From positions 14,309-22,778 of the forward strand of contig DQHR01000141.1 of the NCBI GenBank assembly GCA_003531155.1: a stretch of DNA of 8,470 nt, in the 5' to 3' direction. The notes under the pieces are model-generated. The model was not told the origin of the DNA. It worked only from the letters and a program-made list of their open reading frames with translations, and ran no database searches. Positions 1 through 6,094 of the stretch are shown piece after piece; the stretch's first letter is position 1; every line of letters begins with the position of its first letter. This DNA comes from Bacteroidales bacterium (GTDB lineage: Bacteria > Bacteroidota > Bacteroidia > Bacteroidales > Tenuifilaceae). The position numbers were made by a program, and so were the translations under genes.

Positions 1-398
1 GCAATATTATATTCGGTAAAAATAGGATCGTATTTAGGAGCATCATCAAAGGCCTCAACAACTATCTTTTCAGCCTCAAATCGCCACGAATTGATGGGAA
101 TTTCCATATAACTTTCATCTTGTCCATAAAGCATTTTACCAATCCAATTACGCTGCTTAACATTATTGGGTTTTCTTAAAAGCAGCATCATGGCCTTTGT
201 TCCAGGAGCACGTGTTGCAATTTCTAAATGCTGTTGATTTGCATATGGAGTTGAATCTGGAATAATAAGATATCCTAACATTGCCAATAAAGCGCAAAGC
301 GCTATAAAAACAATAGCCGCCACCGAAAGCCAGTTACTCATTAGCCTTCGGATTGCTATTTGCCATGGTGAGCCTTCTCTTAAATTTCTCTGATTCAA
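1..398 (-). CDS. OppC/DppC-like ABC transporter permease, N-terminal part (cut by window edge)
   Basis: About 132 N-terminal residues of an inner-membrane permease of the peptide/nickel importer type; the rest lies beyond the left edge. What is seen: a short basic cytoplasmic start containing SPWQIAIRRL, one hydrophobic helix at about residues 23-45, then the motif PDSTPYANQ and about 85 soluble, mixed-charge residues. In classical OppC/DppC the GTDxxGRDxxSR segment follows the first helix more closely; it has not appeared by the edge, which matches the longer extracytoplasmic insertion that I know from Bacteroidota members. The start is TTG at 398-396, chosen because the frame is closed by a TAA nine codons upstream, no ATG precedes the conserved SPWQ segment, and a good Shine-Dalgarno sequence lies 11 nt upstream. 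The TTG overlaps the stop codon of the glycosyltransferase gene (TTGA), so translation is probably coupled. The substrate cannot be told. Family assignment is fairly sure; the start is likely. Confidence 0.8.
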   Translation of the reverse strand, partial: MNQRNLREGSPWQIAIRRLMSNWLSVAAIVFIALCALLAMLGYLIIPDSTPYANQQHLEIATRAPGTKAMMLLLRKPNNVKQRNWIGKMLYGQDESYMEIPINSWRFEAEKIVVEAFDDAPKYDPIFTEYNI

Positions 399-1510
399 CT
401 TATTTTTCGTCCTTTCCAGTAGCCTTTATTTACTATGCCCACAAAAAATGAGTACACAACATACAATGGATATAGCAGTTGTAAAGGTAAAAAAATCCTC
501 AAAAGTTTTTCCTGATTGACAAACTTAAGGTATTTGCTAACTAACAGATAATCGACTGATGATTTAATAACCAAAAGAATAGCATAGATTAAAAGATAAT
601 GAATGGCGAATATTGCTCCAATAAGAAGAGCTATGAGCAATAGATTAAATAAAAGAACTATCAGTCCAATTAGGATTGTATCAATGTCTCTATAGAAAAT
701 CGATTTCGAAGCCCAACGCTTTCGCTGATTTATTGCACCTGAAATTGAAGTTTGTGTAGATGTTTCTACAAACGCATTTGTATCAATTAGGAATGATATT
801 TTACAATTTTTAATCCTCTTAGCCCTATGCAAAAGAAACATATCATCGCCTGATGAAATCATTGGGTTAAATTGCTCGTGAAGATTGTCAAAAACTTCCT
901 TATTAAAAGCAAGATTCGCTGAACTCGCAATAACAGGGTGTTCAATTCCACAAGATCCCGCGGCTGTTGCCATCAAACTTGCATATTCTAGCGATTGGAT
1001 TTTGCTTACAAAATCATCTTTTGCAGTCAGAACTACAGTTCCAACGATAAAATCTACACCATTGCCAACCAATCTTGAAATAGACTCCAACCAATAATTT
1101 GATGGTAAACAATCGGCATCAGTAAATGCTATTACAGGGTTTATTGCCAACCCAACACCAAACGATAATGCAGCTTTTTTACCATTCAACTCATCTGCTA
1201 ACGCTACAACCCTTATGTTTTGGAATTTGCAGGATATTTCTTGTGCAATCACCCAAGAATTATCAGTTGAATGATCGTTAACGAGAATGATCTCGAACAA
1301 TTCCTTTGGTAAAGATTGATTTGTTAATGATTCTAATAACAGTGGAAGATTATTCGCTTCATTCCTAAAAGGGATAACAACGCTTAACTTTTCAAATTTA
1401 TTTATGCCATTGTCTCTTTTCGACAATAGTTTTTGTAATCCAATGGAAAAAAAAAGGATTATAGAGATATACAAAATTGAAATAAACGCTATAAGTGCAG
1501 CAATTATCAT
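395..1510 (-). CDS. Membrane-bound family 2 glycosyltransferase
   Basis: A 371-residue GT-A fold glycosyltransferase that would transfer a sugar from a nucleotide-sugar donor on the cytoplasmic face of the inner membrane. Visible order: an N-terminal membrane anchor (about residues 2-24); the nucleotide-binding start SVVIPFRNEANNL (43-55); VNDHSTD with the first conserved Asp at 79; the DxD metal/donor motif DAD (131-133) in AFTDADC; a GDD (221-223) at the acceptor/catalytic-base position; QRKRW (262-266), the QxxRW signature; then about three hydrophobic segments between 278 and 362. D, DxD, D and QxxRW together resemble processive synthases and lipid glycosylating GT2 enzymes, but I cannot tell donor or product. 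The ATG shares ATGA with the stop of the upstream aminotransferase gene, and its own stop TGA overlaps the TTG of the downstream permease, so it sits tightly inside an operon. No Shine-Dalgarno sequence is visible, consistent with translational coupling. All key residues are present. Confidence 0.88.
   Translation of the reverse strand: MIIAALIAFISILYISIILFFSIGLQKLLSKRDNGINKFEKLSVVIPFRNEANNLPLLLESLTNQSLPKELFEIILVNDHSTDNSWVIAQEISCKFQNIRVVALADELNGKKAALSFGVGLAINPVIAFTDADCLPSNYWLESISRLVGNGVDFIVGTVVLTAKDDFVSKIQSLEYASLMATAAGSCGIEHPVIASSANLAFNKEVFDNLHEQFNPMISSGDDMFLLHRAKRIKNCKISFLIDTNAFVETSTQTSISGAINQRKRWASKSIFYRDIDTILIGLIVLLFNLLLIALLIGAIFAIHYLLIYAILLVIKSSVDYLLVSKYLKFVNQEKLLRIFLPLQLLYPLYVVYSFFVGIVNKGYWKGRKIS
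410..416 (-). promoter_or_regulatory. Strong Shine-Dalgarno site for the OppC-like permease
   Basis: The minus strand reads GAAAGGA here, seven bases complementary to the usual 3' end of bacterial 16S rRNA, 11 nt before the TTG at 398. Other genes in this window show little or no such sequence, so it stands out and helps decide the start. It lies within the last codons of the glycosyltransferase gene (encoding WKGR), so part of the match could be set by the protein sequence. Confidence 0.6.
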
Positions 1511-2640
1511 GATTTATGCATTTCGAAGAACGTTTTTATCGCTTTACAGGCTGCATTAATCTCGCTTAAAGGACGTGCAATGTTAAAACGTACCCAGTTC
1601 TTTTTACTGATACTAAAATGCTCGCCAGGAATAACAGCAACCTGCTGCTCCTCATAAAGTTGCGATGCAAACTCAAAACCATCCGTCCACCCATCTGGAA
1701 GTTTTGCCCAAACAAAGCATCCACCGTGAATAGGAGGTATGTAAAACCCTATTTCCTTCAAAGTATTAACCAATACATCAAAAGAGTTTTTTACATTGGA
1801 ACGAAAAGTTGATGTAAAATCTTTTGCAAAATCGCTATCTCTTAAATAATCAGCAAGAGCCTGCTGTAATAATGACGGTGCACAAAGCCCTATATAATCG
1901 TGAATTGACCTGATTCCCTCCATATGGTCATTATGAGAAATAAGATATCCAATACGCCAACCAGTAATGCAAAGCATCTTTGAAAAACTATTCGCAATAA
2001 ACAGATTGGGAGAAAGCCTATCGTAAGGAATATAAGGTTGTTCGCCAAAATAGAGTTGCTCATAAACGGCATCAAAAACAAGATAAAAGCCAATCTCCTC
2101 AGATAGATTTATCAACCATTCTACCTCATGTTTGCTCCATATTTTCCCAAATGGATTTCCTGGAGAACTAACAAAGACAAGGCGAACTCCTTCCTCTTTT
2201 ATTGTTTTCGAAAGAGCCTCTAATGAAATGGAATCTTCATTATTTAAAGGGTAATGAATAAATTTTTGTCCAAAAATTTTTGGCAATTGAAGATAGCTCT
2301 CGTAAGCAGGCTCAAAGGAGAGAACAGCAAAATTACCTTTCAGCAATTTATTGATGTATGCATATATTAATGATAATGATTCAGTTGCTCCTTGAACAAT
2401 CAACAGGTTGCTTGCAGATACTTTGTATTGCAAGGCAATCAACTCAAGCAAATGAAAATTTCCAACACCCGGAGCGTATTGATGTACATTCGAATCAGCT
2501 ACATCTTTAAGGCGTAATATTAACTCTGAAGGAGGATCAAACCCAGGAATTCCCTGAGCAAGATTAATACCACCTTTGAGTTTAACTATGTTGCTAAAAT
2601 AGCTGATGTACGAGCCATTTGGTTTCTTAAACAATGTCAT
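1507..2640 (-). CDS. PLP-dependent class I/II aminotransferase (methionine/kynurenine aminotransferase-like)
   Basis: A 377-residue cytoplasmic fold-type I aminotransferase of normal length. It would move an amino group from an amino acid to a 2-oxo acid through pyridoxal phosphate. Seen: INLAQGIPGFDPP (25-37) at the substrate-binding N-terminus; QYAPGVG (54-60); the cofactor loop GATESL (84-89); SSPGNPFG with Asn162; FDAVYE with Asp190 (pyridine nitrogen) and Tyr193; SFSK with Lys221 as the Schiff-base lysine, followed by GWRIGY; GGCFVWAKLP (306-315); and VRFNIARP with Arg351 in the usual substrate carboxylate position. The QG-P-FD pattern and QYAP resemble the YbdL methionine aminotransferase and kynurenine aminotransferase branch, but QGIPGFD differs from the common QGFPDFD, so the amino acid used is uncertain; alanine- or aspartate-type activity is possible. 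It begins 54 bp after the flippase-like gene and ends in an ATGA overlap with the glycosyltransferase gene. Confidence 0.88.
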   Translation of the reverse strand: MTLFKKPNGSYISYFSNIVKLKGGINLAQGIPGFDPPSELILRLKDVADSNVHQYAPGVGNFHLLELIALQYKVSASNLLIVQGATESLSLIYAYINKLLKGNFAVLSFEPAYESYLQLPKIFGQKFIHYPLNNEDSISLEALSKTIKEEGVRLVFVSSPGNPFGKIWSKHEVEWLINLSEEIGFYLVFDAVYEQLYFGEQPYIPYDRLSPNLFIANSFSKMLCITGWRIGYLISHNDHMEGIRSIHDYIGLCAPSLLQQALADYLRDSDFAKDFTSTFRSNVKNSFDVLVNTLKEIGFYIPPIHGGCFVWAKLPDGWTDGFEFASQLYEEQQVAVIPGEHFSISKKNWVRFNIARPLSEINAACKAIKTFFEMHKS

Positions 2641-2659
2641 TGACTCTTTATTTTGACAA

Positions 2660-2686
2660 TAAAAGTAAGGAAAAAGAGTTTAAACT
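2660..2686 (-). promoter_or_regulatory. Possible weak internal promoter and 10-bp palindrome in the 54-bp spacer
   Basis: The spacer between the flippase-like and aminotransferase genes contains, on the minus strand, TACTTTTA (2660-2667), one mismatch from the Bacteroides -7 element TAnnTTTG, 20 nt before the aminotransferase ATG. No clear TTTG lies at the -33 distance. Just upstream is the perfect palindrome AGTTTAAACT (2677-2686). Either could be chance in AT-rich DNA; a secondary promoter for the three distal genes is possible but weakly supported. Confidence 0.2.
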
Positions 2687-2694
2687 AAATTTGT

Positions 2695-3651
2695 TTATTC
2701 CGATTCTTCGCCTTTCCATGAAAACCAGGCGGCAATTAAGGCTGGAATGGCAAGATTTAACATCCACAGAAATAACGAGGCGGCAGTAGCCCCAAATGCA
2801 TTATCGGAAACCATTGCTACAAACCAAATTGCGAACCCTGTTTTGACACCCACTTCACTTGCCGAAAAGGTGGGTATTAAACTGCTAAAGAAATATGTTA
2901 AAGCAACGATTGCATACAAATCAAAAATATCGGCACTAACTCCAAATAAACGAAGAAGAATCACATATTGAGTCGAGAAAAGAGCATACCTAAGCAAACT
3001 AATTAGCTGAACAACAAAGTATGTTGATGTTTTAATTCTTAAATCCAATCGCTCATAATGAAGAGTTTTTTGAAACCAATTAAAACTCTCAAACCAATGA
3101 GCTAGCCAATTTATCTTGGAAATTCCTAAAAATAAAAATCCAACCCAAAGAAAAATAATAATAAAAATCAACCAAATTGGCACACTAGCGGGAAATAATG
3201 CCAAACCTTTTACACTAAACCACCAAGCCATTCCAAATAGACCGAAAAACACAGTCGCAATTTGCTGTGTGAGACTACACCAAGCAGCTATAAACCCAGC
3301 CTTTCCTCTTACGTCTGATTTGACTAGAGCAAGTCGTCCAATAGGTTCACCAATGCGATTGGGCGTTAAATGACCTGCCACAACGCCATACCAAACAGAT
3401 CGCCAACTTCTCCAAAAAGACATTTGAGTGTAATCAGATAATGCAAATCTCCACTTTACTGCTTCAAGAGCCCATACCATAGGCATTAAAATAAGAATAA
3501 TAGCAAACCAAATTAGATTTTGAGACAACAATGACTCCTCTAAAATTTTAGAAATGTTCTCAAATCCAGTTAAGCCAACTTTTAAAGCAATAAACGAGTA
3601 GGCAAATAGTGCAATAGCCAACCTTATCCCTATCTTATATTTCTTTTGCAA
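2695..3651 (-). CDS. Flippase-like integral membrane protein (UPF0104 / LPG synthase TM region family)
   Basis: A 318-residue inner-membrane protein with about eight hydrophobic segments (near residues 9-27, 44-63, 118-144, 154-177, 210-232, 241-262, 265-282 and 285-312). It has the family's polar signatures: GHLTPNRIGEPIGRLALVK (93-111) between helices, and SLIPTFSASEVGVKTG (257-272). The family covers the membrane domain of MprF and AglD-type proteins, where a lipid-flipping role is known or proposed; proteins of this short form lack the lysyl-transferase domain and are mostly uncharacterised. The start is TTG at 3651-3649: a TAG lies seven codons upstream, no other start lies between, and the next Met is residue 57, which would delete the first helix. 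There is no convincing Shine-Dalgarno sequence. It is the first gene of the minus-strand cluster, followed by the aminotransferase, GT2 and permease genes. A role in moving a glycosylated lipid made by the neighbouring GT2 enzyme is inference. Confidence 0.82.
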   Translation of the reverse strand: MQKKYKIGIRLAIALFAYSFIALKVGLTGFENISKILEESLLSQNLIWFAIILILMPMVWALEAVKWRFALSDYTQMSFWRSWRSVWYGVVAGHLTPNRIGEPIGRLALVKSDVRGKAGFIAAWCSLTQQIATVFFGLFGMAWWFSVKGLALFPASVPIWLIFIIIFLWVGFLFLGISKINWLAHWFESFNWFQKTLHYERLDLRIKTSTYFVVQLISLLRYALFSTQYVILLRLFGVSADIFDLYAIVALTYFFSSLIPTFSASEVGVKTGFAIWFVAMVSDNAFGATAASLFLWMLNLAIPALIAAWFSWKGEESE

Positions 3652-3684
3652 ACACCAACGTTTTGCTTGCTAAGATATACAATA

Positions 3685-3713
3685 TAGTTGATGGTAGTTG
3701 GTTAATAGTTGAT
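3685..3713. repeat. Three phased copies of TAGTTGRT in the divergent spacer
   Basis: TAGTTGAT (3685-3692), TAGTTGGT (3695-3702) and TAGTTGAT (3706-3713) are direct repeats starting 10 and 11 bp apart, about one DNA helical turn each. They lie 34-62 bp before the TTG of the flippase-like gene, in the position of its expected promoter or operator. The phasing would suit a protein that binds one face of the helix; a low-complexity relic is the alternative. Confidence 0.5.
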
Positions 3714-3794
3714 TGTTTGTTTTAAAAGTTAACTACGTTTTACACTCAAAACACTGTATTTTCTTGCTTTTTTAAACAAATTGAAATTATCCTA

Positions 3795-3826
3795 TTTGCA
3801 TCACTGCCATAAAAACGCCACCTTTG
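3795..3826 (+). promoter_or_regulatory. Putative Bacteroides-type promoter for rsmA
   Basis: TTTG (3795-3798) and CACCTTTG (3819-3826) are separated by 20 bp and resemble the Bacteroides -33 TTTG and -7 TAnnTTTG elements, with one mismatch (C for T) in the -7. Transcription would start near 3831, leaving a leader of roughly 12 nt before the rsmA ATG at 3843, which fits the lack of a Shine-Dalgarno sequence there. Confidence 0.45.
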
Positions 3827-3831
3827 CATCA
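3795..3831. repeat. 9-bp direct repeat TTTGCATCA before rsmA
   Basis: TTTGCATCA occurs exactly at 3795-3803 and again at 3823-3831, start-to-start distance 28 bp. The two copies coincide with the proposed -33 and -7 elements of the rsmA promoter. The repeat could reflect those elements, two tandem start signals, or a regulator site overlapping the promoter. Confidence 0.45.
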
Positions 3832-3842
3832 AACTAAAACAC

Positions 3843-4604
3843 ATGCCAGCAGTTAGACCAAAAAAGCAACTCGGACAACATTTCCTAAACGATAAAAACA
3901 TAGCTGCTCGAATAGTAGACAGTGTAAAAGCCGACAGGTCGGATTATATTCTCGAAATTGGACCTGGCATGGGAGTTATAACATTTGGCAATAAGTTTTA
4001 TGCTGCTGAGGTTGATTCTGAATCTGTTGACTATCTAAAGAGAATGCTACCACCTTTAACTCCCAATTTAATTCAGGGTGATTTTTTAGAATTAAACCTT
4101 AAACATAAATTTCAAGGAACCCTAGCAATTATTGGAAACTTCCCATATAATATTTCTTCGCAAATTTTTTTTAAAGTACTTGAAAACAAAGACTCTGTTA
4201 ACGAAGTGGTTTGTATGATTCAAAAGGAAGTTGCACAACGCATAAGCGAAAAGCCTGGCACAAAAACGTATGGTATTTTGAGCGTATTGTTACAGGCTTA
4301 CTTTGATATAAAATATCTTTTTACAGTTAACGAGGGTGTTTTCACACCTCCTCCAAAAGTAAAATCAGCGGTAATTAGATTAGAGCGGAATAGCGTATCG
4401 AAACTAAACTGTAATGAAGAACTATTCATTAAGGTTGTAAAAGCAGGCTTTAATCAACGACGGAAAACGCTTCGAAATTCAATTAGATCCGTCTTTCATA
4501 ATGTTGAACTATCTCCAAGGTTTTCAGAACTTCGTCCTGAGCGATTAAGTGTAAAGGAATTCATCGACCTAACCAATGAGATTGAAAGTCAAATGAATTC
4601 CTAA
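3843..4604 (+). CDS. rsmA: 16S rRNA (adenine(1518)-N6/adenine(1519)-N6)-dimethyltransferase RsmA (KsgA)
   Basis: A 253-residue SAM-dependent enzyme that dimethylates two adjacent adenines in the 3' helix of 16S rRNA late in 30S assembly; its loss is classically linked to kasugamycin resistance. Seen: KKQLGQHFL (7-15), the family's N-terminal signature; SAM motif I EIGPGMG (38-44); AAEVD with the acidic ribose-binding Glu56; GDF with Asp80; catalytic motif IV NFPY (99-102) in place of the NLPY of many other bacteria; QKEVAQR (127-133); PPPKVKSAV (169-177); and QRRKTLRNSI (205-214) in the rRNA-binding C-terminal part. Odd: only about five residues link motif I (GVIT) to the next strand (YAAEVD), where relatives I recall have about ten, so the helix after motif I looks shortened in frame. 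The ATG has a good match to the family N-terminus and no Shine-Dalgarno sequence. The gene diverges from the flippase-like gene and converges with the permease gene. Confidence 0.95.
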   Translation: MPAVRPKKQLGQHFLNDKNIAARIVDSVKADRSDYILEIGPGMGVITFGNKFYAAEVDSESVDYLKRMLPPLTPNLIQGDFLELNLKHKFQGTLAIIGNFPYNISSQIFFKVLENKDSVNEVVCMIQKEVAQRISEKPGTKTYGILSVLLQAYFDIKYLFTVNEGVFTPPPKVKSAVIRLERNSVSKLNCNEELFIKVVKAGFNQRRKTLRNSIRSVFHNVELSPRFSELRPERLSVKEFIDLTNEIESQMNS

Positions 4605-4612
4605 GAAATATG

Positions 4613-4631
4613 ATTAACCTTTTGTGTTAAT
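4613..4631. repeat. Inverted repeat at the convergent gene ends (weak terminator candidate)
   Basis: ATTAAC (4613-4618) and GTTAAT (4626-4631) are perfect inverted arms around a 7-nt loop, and the first arm includes the stop codon of the minus-strand permease gene. The rsmA stop is 9 bp from that codon. The stem is short and mostly A/T and lacks a T-run on either strand, so intrinsic termination here would be weak at best. Confidence 0.25.
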
Positions 4632-5882
4632 TGCCTCAACTGGGTTTAATCTTGAAGCAATCCAAGCAGGAATAAAACCAGAAACAACACCGATTACTGC
4701 TGAAATAAGTACACCCCTGATAATATTTGCAACAGTTAAACTTATCGAAAAATCAGTGGTTAGTGATATCAGTACTGTTCCTAAAAATATTAGAAGCAAA
4801 CCAATTACACCGCCAGCAACTGCAAGCAAAACTGACTCATAAAGGAATTGTAATAGAATAAAATATCTTTTTGCACCTAAAGCTTTTTGAACACCAATAA
4901 TACTGGTTCGCTCCTTAACTGATACAAACATAATGTTTGCAATACCAAATCCCCCTACAAGTATAGAAAAGAAAGCTATAATACCTCCACCCAAGTTTAT
5001 TGCGCCAAAAATGGCATCAATACCTGCTTTTATAAAACTAATTTGATTCAGTGCAAAATCCTCATCATCTAATGGTTTAATTTTGTGATAAGAGCGAAGA
5101 ATACCTTTTAATTCATCATTTAAATCATCGGTAGCAACTCCATCTTTGGCTTTAACCATAATTAAAGGCCCTGCACGATTTATGTCTACAATAGTATTGG
5201 CCAAACCTACTGGGACTATAACCATTTCATCATGACTATTCTCTCCAATTGCCGATTTACCTTCTTTTTTAAATACCCCAACAACCATCACCTTTCTACC
5301 AGCAACTTTAATATCCTTGCCAATAGGATCGGCACCTTGAAACAAATCGCTTGCGAGTTTATTACCAAGAATTGCAACGCTTCTGCCTGAATTTATTTCA
5401 AATTGAGTAAAAAATCGACCTTGCTCAATATCAAAAATCTTTACCAAATCATATCCATCGCTAATACCTTCAACTAGTTGACTTGAAACCTCGTTACGTT
5501 GATATTTTACAGATTTCCTAAAATAAATGCAAAACACAGATGGCCCTGCCAAATTACTTCGCCTACGTATCTCAGCCATATCCTTCAGGTTTGGCTGGGG
5601 TCTATTCATATACTTCCACCATGGGTACTCTCCGTTACCTCCCCAAGGCCATTTTTGAACATACACAACATTATCGCCAAGCGATTGAATACTATCCCTG
5701 ACATTCTTTTCAAGGCTATCAAGAATGGTAAAAACAGATATGATAGCAAAAATTCCGATTGTAATCCCGAAAAGTGAAAGGAAGGTACGTAACTTGTTAA
5801 CTGAAATTGCATGGTATGCAAACTGCATACTCTCCCGTGCAACCTTTACAAGAATAATAATGGTTTTAAATGTCTTCTTCAT
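4614..5882 (-). CDS. MacB-like ABC transporter permease (MacB_PCD + FtsX), without adjacent ATPase
   Basis: A 422-residue inner-membrane protein with the MacB layout: a first membrane helix at about 35-55 after NKLRTFLS, a long periplasmic domain (about 60-290, including KWPWGGNGEYPWWKY at 77-91), and three C-terminal helices (about 292-318, 350-375, 388-410). The FtsX signature is clear: GFGIANIMFVSVKERTSIIG (311-330), followed by VQKALGAK, and PAWIASRLNPVEAI near the C-terminus. MacB-type systems use periplasmic conformational change to drive export or lipoprotein-type efflux rather than carrying substrate across the inner membrane. Here the ATP-binding domain is missing, and no ATPase or membrane-fusion gene is next to it, so it must pair with an ATPase encoded elsewhere. 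The KWPWGG region matches a permease type I know as common in Bacteroidota. ATG at 5882 is the start; Met19 is a less likely alternative. Substrate unknown. Confidence 0.88.
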   Translation of the reverse strand: MKKTFKTIIILVKVARESMQFAYHAISVNKLRTFLSLFGITIGIFAIISVFTILDSLEKNVRDSIQSLGDNVVYVQKWPWGGNGEYPWWKYMNRPQPNLKDMAEIRRRSNLAGPSVFCIYFRKSVKYQRNEVSSQLVEGISDGYDLVKIFDIEQGRFFTQFEINSGRSVAILGNKLASDLFQGADPIGKDIKVAGRKVMVVGVFKKEGKSAIGENSHDEMVIVPVGLANTIVDINRAGPLIMVKAKDGVATDDLNDELKGILRSYHKIKPLDDEDFALNQISFIKAGIDAIFGAINLGGGIIAFFSILVGGFGIANIMFVSVKERTSIIGVQKALGAKRYFILLQFLYESVLLAVAGGVIGLLLIFLGTVLISLTTDFSISLTVANIIRGVLISAVIGVVSGFIPAWIASRLNPVEAINTKG

Positions 5883-5919
5883 ATAATATTAAATAGTAGT
5901 ATTGAATAGCTATAATTGT

Positions 5920-5927
5920 CAAAGGTA
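5920..5927 (-). promoter_or_regulatory. Putative -7 element for the MacB-like permease gene
   Basis: The minus strand reads TACCTTTG, a perfect match to the Bacteroides -7 consensus TAnnTTTG. It lies 37 bp before the ATG at 5882, which would give a leader of roughly 30 nt. No TTTG is seen at the -33 distance, so the promoter would be incomplete or rely on an activator. Confidence 0.45.
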
Positions 5928-6049
5928 ATTAAAAAGATAGTATATCACTTTAATGTCATTGTTAAATACTGTGAACTCCTGATTAAGAGTTTTTCGACCT
6001 TCCAACCGTCACATTTTTCGATATAAGTAGATTTAAATATAAAATTGTT

Positions 6050-6068
6050 AAAAAATAATTTATTTTTT
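6050..6068. repeat. A/T-only palindrome upstream of purH
   Basis: AAAAAATAA (6050-6058) and TTATTTTTT (6060-6068) are perfect inverted copies around a single T. The A- and T-tracts suggest bent DNA or an upstream promoter element about 110 bp before purH, but such runs are frequent in sequence this AT-rich. Confidence 0.35.
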
Positions 6069-6080
6069 TATAATTTAAGC

Positions 6081-6094
6081 CCATTGTATAATGG
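6081..6094. repeat. Small hairpin CCATT-GTAT-AATGG before purH
   Basis: A perfect 5-bp inverted repeat with a 4-nt loop, ending 83 bp before the purH start. It is the only GC-containing inverted repeat seen in the AT-rich half of the spacer and might be an operator or leader hairpin; there is no T-run after it, so it is not an intrinsic terminator. Confidence 0.3.

Noticed and set aside
358..367. The ATG inside CCATGG as an alternative start on the minus strand near 366
   Set aside because: That frame ends after ten codons, and the neighbouring frame carries the conserved SPWQ and membrane helix of the permease.
5973..5994. Terminator-like sequence: AACTC / GAGTT arms followed by a run of T
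   Set aside because: The stem is only 5 bp with an 8-nt loop, and no plus-strand gene ends upstream: rsmA stops at 4604 and faces the permease gene. Chance is the simplest explanation.
6085..6092. TATAAT-like sequence as a sigma-70 type -10 box for purH
   Set aside because: Bacteroidota promoters use TAnnTTTG rather than TATAAT, no matching -35 is present, and the site lies within the small hairpin in very AT-rich DNA.
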